A stretch of DNA of 64,000 bases. Source: Nitrososphaerales archaeon. GTDB taxonomy: Archaea; Thermoproteota; Nitrososphaeria; Nitrososphaerales; CADDZS01. Shown piece after piece: positions 61,202 to 64,000 of the stretch (positions are counted from its first letter, which is position 1; each line of letters begins with the position of its first letter). The translations under genes and the position numbers were made by a program. The DNA is taken from positions 62,001 through 126,000 of the forward strand of contig JASHOD010000150.1 of assembly GCA_030041295.1 (NCBI GenBank), given 5' to 3'. Below the pieces are notes generated by a model. The model worked only from the letters and a program-made list of their open reading frames with translations, was not told the origin of the DNA and did not search any database.

Positions 61202-61444
61202 TCACGAAATTTTTGGTTGTTGGTCTGGATGCTCTAGTCTTTTCAGTCTGTTGTGCAACGCATCAATTTCGCCCTGTAGCATCCAAACATACAACGCAAT
61301 GGCCGCCAACCCTATGCCAGTGAAGATGTTCGCCGTTATGACTATCAGGACCAGCGCGAATAGGACTATCAGCACCAACTTCCCGATCCCGACTGTTCCA
61401 CTGAAGAAGGTCTGGACGAAGCTCTTCTTACTATCATCGTTCAT
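61202..61444 (-). CDS. Small membrane protein with C-terminal coiled coil
   Basis: The 80-residue protein starting at ATG 61444 (MNDDSKKSF) has two close helices (IGKLVLIVLFALVLIVITANIFTGIGLAAIALYVWML, in parts) and a short charged helix (GEIDALHNRLKRLE). A TTG 12 bases upstream is possible. The function is unknown. Confidence 0.55.
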   Translation of the reverse strand: MNDDSKKSFVQTFFSGTVGIGKLVLIVLFALVLIVITANIFTGIGLAAIALYVWMLQGEIDALHNRLKRLEHPDQQPKIS

Positions 61445-61747
61445 CTTCGATTTCAATCCCCCATGTCTCGGGGACTTCAGTATGATATCAACATTCAGTC
61501 ATGATCGTCGCACCATTGGGTAGAAGCTCCCGAGTAACGGTTTGCTTCATATTTGGGCGCGCCAACTTTGGAGCCACATTGATGCGCTATCAAACAGTCT
61601 GACCTGAACTGCTGTTGCGATGTTTTTCGTTCTTAAGAAGAACGCCCTATACAGAATATAAACCGAAAAATGGAGAGCAGAGCTGAGGCAAAGGTGAGTT
61701 ACGGAACTTGAAAGCTGTATATCTATTCAACGTGTTATAGCTGATGT

Positions 61748-62287
61748 ATGAGTGCGCCGGCAGCTCCGGAGTGGCCCATCGACAAGCAGAAGGAAGAACA
61801 ATCGGTTTCCGAAGAGAACGAGTCCGCGAAGAAACTGAGGTTAGTACGCGTACTACAAGACGTAATTTTTCTCACGGGTTTCGTAGCAATAGGCTATTTT
61901 GTATTCGCATATCACATTTCATGGTATGTCATCATAGTCGCATGGTTTGTCTGGGCGATCATGATCGGTCTAGTTGGGAGAATCGTTAGAAGGAAACTAA
62001 GGTTAGAAATCAAGCGTATAGAGCAGTCCAAAGCTCACAGAGTGTTCGGTTTGGCTGGCATTACCTTATATTTTCTTCTCACAATTGGATTTCTGTACTC
62101 CGAATCAGCTGGATACACACTTTCAGCTTTCTATTTGCTCGGTTCGGTGCTGTATTTTGTCGCTTTATTGATCGTAAATCTAGTCTGGACCAGAAGGGAA
62201 CAAAGAGCCGAAAGAGAACGCGAAGCAGAGAAAGTAAGGGAGAAGGGAGAAAGAGAATTCCTTGAGAGTTTGAGACAGCAACACTAA
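61748..62287 (+). CDS. Four-span membrane protein with long charged tail
   Basis: The 179-residue protein has a hydrophilic Glu/Ser-rich start. Four helices lie at about 35-55, 58-78, 98-117 and 122-146, and a highly charged C-terminal helix (RREQRAEREREAEKVREKGE) follows. A TATA-like tgtatatct at 61716-61724 is about 28 bases upstream, so the message is probably leaderless and the ATG is supported. No family is recognised. Confidence 0.72.
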   Translation: MSAPAAPEWPIDKQKEEQSVSEENESAKKLRLVRVLQDVIFLTGFVAIGYFVFAYHISWYVIIVAWFVWAIMIGLVGRIVRRKLRLEIKRIEQSKAHRVFGLAGITLYFLLTIGFLYSESAGYTLSAFYLLGSVLYFVALLIVNLVWTRREQRAEREREAEKVREKGEREFLESLRQQH

Positions 62288-62323
62288 CTAGAGGTTTATT
62301 GGATCCGTTGTTATTCGTAACAT

Positions 62324-63100
62324 TCACGATTGCATCGTGAAATGTAATATCACAATCTGCCCCCACCAGTCCTCAACCATCAGTGTGTAGATTCCGGCGG
62401 GAAAAGCGCCGTTGGGCAATGGGGAAGAGAATTGGTGAATCGAAACTTGGTTGACTAATTGCAGCGACATCGGACCCGTATTTGAGAAATTACCTGCCTC
62501 GGTGCGTCCGTAGAGGGTCGCATTGGCACTGTTGGGTTGAAATAAGTAATAGTACTCCGAGACAATTGAATTGGGAGATATCTCCGGACAAGAACGATAG
62601 TAGCTCAACGGGGGCGCGCTCGAGATGTTCCCCTTGTCATATATTCCTTGATACACTTGGACGACGATTGGAGTGTAGTCTCCCGGCAGACATTTAGATT
62701 GTAACGGCCTTACAGGAAAATCGTCGGCCACGCTTACATTGTTTATTCGCGGGAATATATTCAGAACCTCGACGACAGTTTGGAGATCCTGCCCTTGGCT
62801 ACGATTAATGGCGGTCGAATTAATCACCACGCTAAGGTTAATGCCTATGGTGCTGTTCGAATAGGTAATAGAGGTCGACATACCAGTTCTTGTGTCAGTG
62901 GTTGTCGATGAATAATGGCATGGGATTTGGACGAATATACTTCCGTTCACATTGTCGCACTCACTCGTCGTTGTAGTATCCAGCTGATGTGTCGTAGAAG
63001 TTGTACTGTGTTCATTCAAGACTAGATAGGCGCTAGCTCCTACGACAACAAGAACTATTGCAACTGCCAAGACTGCATTCGTTGAGGAGATACCATTCAT
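62324..63100 (-). CDS. Membrane-anchored extracellular protein, unknown function
   Basis: The 258-residue protein has one N-terminal helix (TNAVLAVAIVLVVVGASAYLVL), a Ser/Thr-rich stalk with sequons and an outer domain with four cysteines. The first 40 residues closely resemble in style those of the gene at 291-1157. Its start lies 13 bases after the end of the upstream polytopic protein gene, so they may be co-transcribed. Confidence 0.75.
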   Translation of the reverse strand: MNGISSTNAVLAVAIVLVVVGASAYLVLNEHSTTSTTHQLDTTTTSECDNVNGSIFVQIPCHYSSTTTDTRTGMSTSITYSNSTIGINLSVVINSTAINRSQGQDLQTVVEVLNIFPRINNVSVADDFPVRPLQSKCLPGDYTPIVVQVYQGIYDKGNISSAPPLSYYRSCPEISPNSIVSEYYYLFQPNSANATLYGRTEAGNFSNTGPMSLQLVNQVSIHQFSSPLPNGAFPAGIYTLMVEDWWGQIVILHFTMQS

Positions 63101-63113
63101 GCTTTGGATGTCA

Positions 63114-64000
63114 CTAGTGAATTACATCGACAGTACTTCCATGGGAATCCATTTCTCTTCTTGGCTCCCGGGAAAGGGAGCCTACAACGTATAGCACGAC
63201 TAGGACAAGTATGCTTGCAAACAACTCCGCCGTTGTGGAGTCGTGTGGAATTTTAGCCAGCCACCAAGAATCAATCCTGCCACCAACCAGCGCCGGAATG
63301 TTGAATGCGAAGGGTTGGAATACGTAAAAGTTACCGGAGACAGAAAGCGAGGAAGTTAGGGCGCCGGCTGCTGCGATGATGAATCCTATCGAGAAGAGAA
63401 TGAAGAAGGTAGGCCGAAGACTTGGTCTTCGAGTGAGCAAAAGAGCAAGTGGAACGGCAAGGTAGGGCAATCCCAAGATTGCAAATCTCGTACCATAGGA
63501 CAAACCCCCATACCAGTCTCCGTTGTTTAACCACAGTGAGTAGAATACCAACACGGATAGAAACATGAAAAGGAAGAACTGCGCTTCCCTGATTTGCTTG
63601 TCGACCTCAGCAAGTCGGTAGATGGCAATTGATCCTAGTATGAGCAAAGCTGGCGCAAAGAAGATCAGACCCCTAAAAGGCGAGAAGAGAAAGATCAGCA
63701 AGTGATTTGGCGCGTACAATATATTAAAGCGATTCAAGAGTGAGAAGACTGAGGATGATGTTTGGCCAGGTTGCTCTGGAAAGATCAATGGGTTTCCGAA
63801 TGTCAGAAAATTTGTAGTCAAGATCAGAAGCGGTCCAACTAAGTATGTAGCAAAAAAGAGAATCACTGACTTCCATTTTGATTTGTAGGTCAAATAGAAT
63901 AACAGAGGTAAGACAAGTACTGCTGCAGCATATTCAATCGTCATCGCGACTCCTAGCGATAGCCCGCCATAGAGGTATCTTGTCGAGGAATTCGAATTGC
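63114..64000 (-). CDS. Polytopic membrane protein, glycosyltransferase-39/PMT-like C-terminal part (partial)
   Basis: The frame is open through the right edge of the window (upstream residues include STRYLYGGLSLGVAMTIEY), so the 5' end is missing. The visible 295 residues contain about eight helices and loops such as LYAPNHLLIFLFSPFRGLIFF, NNGDWYGGLSYGTRFAIL and LPYLAVPLALLLTRR. This arrangement is typical of large archaeal and actinobacterial membrane proteins related to dolichyl-phosphate-mannose protein mannosyltransferases. The catalytic N-terminal part is outside the window, so the function is tentative. Confidence 0.75.
   Translation of the reverse strand, partial: NSNSSTRYLYGGLSLGVAMTIEYAAAVLVLPLLFYLTYKSKWKSVILFFATYLVGPLLILTTNFLTFGNPLIFPEQPGQTSSSVFSLLNRFNILYAPNHLLIFLFSPFRGLIFFAPALLILGSIAIYRLAEVDKQIREAQFFLFMFLSVLVFYSLWLNNGDWYGGLSYGTRFAILGLPYLAVPLALLLTRRPSLRPTFFILFSIGFIIAAAGALTSSLSVSGNFYVFQPFAFNIPALVGGRIDSWWLAKIPHDSTTAELFASILVLVVLYVVGSLSREPRREMDSHGSTVDVIH

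Noticed and set aside
1-64000. tRNA, rRNA or insertion sequence genes
   Set aside because: I scanned the gaps for cloverleaf-like patterns, rRNA-like blocks, transposase motifs and terminal inverted repeats and saw none; a covariance-model search could still find a short RNA that I missed.

Overview
The window is archaeal chromosome. It encodes both subunits of the archaea-specific family D DNA polymerase (39185-40864 and 45522-49169), an Orc1/Cdc6 initiator next to a recognisable replication origin (42112-42653), geranylgeranylglyceryl phosphate synthase for archaeal lipids, and many genes with TTG or GTG starts or leaderless TATA promoters. PolD, a membrane-anchored His-rich protein (9046-9879) of a type I associate with Thaumarchaeota, and a CADD-like oxygenase together suggest Nitrososphaerota/Thaumarchaeota or a close relative. 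This placement is an inference. No ammonia-oxidation genes, rRNA, tRNA, CRISPR array or insertion sequence is visible.

Layout. 1-9.9 kb is a metabolic and accessory stretch: metallo-beta-lactamase hydrolase, amidohydrolase, two DinB-fold proteins, a frameshifted terpene-cyclase-like gene, a HELYH metallopeptidase beside an orphan DNA methyltransferase, and an AbrB-type protein. 9.9-19.7 kb holds NreA with a PCNA-binding tail, an MFS pump-MarR operon with a palindromic operator, a DEAD-box helicase with a long structured leader, TatA, an FTR1-like permease, a second MFS pump with direct-repeat operators, and a LURP-one protein. A broken V4R gene and a CADD-like putative pABA synthase follow.

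21.7-33.4 kb is a cell-surface island. Three class III signal-peptide (pilin-like) proteins share both an N-terminal helix and a C-terminal beta domain. One is minimal, one carries a DUF2341/LamG-like insert, and one carries a duplicated Asp-box propeller-like insert. The lectin-like one ends a seven-gene operon with MoxR, DUF58, a DUF4129-like protein and secreted or membrane proteins. I regard this as the best candidate for an undescribed system: an AAA+ (MoxR/DUF58) assembly module dedicated to adhesin-bearing pilins.

34-49.7 kb is the replication and core region: glyA, a decayed double-GNAT gene, glmM-like mutase, DP1, Orc1/Cdc6, an origin with four origin recognition boxes and an 80-nt G-free element, a winged-helix gene, two conserved-looking hypotheticals, an Elf1-like zinc ribbon, GGGP synthase and DP2. 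49.8-64 kb returns to household and accessory genes: Bcp peroxiredoxin, a stand-alone LigD 3'-phosphoesterase, an O-methyltransferase/UbiA pair, small hypotheticals, a HAD phosphatase, a truncated oxidoreductase beside a PIN-domain protein, dienelactone hydrolase and membrane proteins. The last runs off the right edge. At least six gene remnants (4.9, 5.4, 20.2, 36.6, 49.3 and 58.9 kb) show steady decay of accessory genes.
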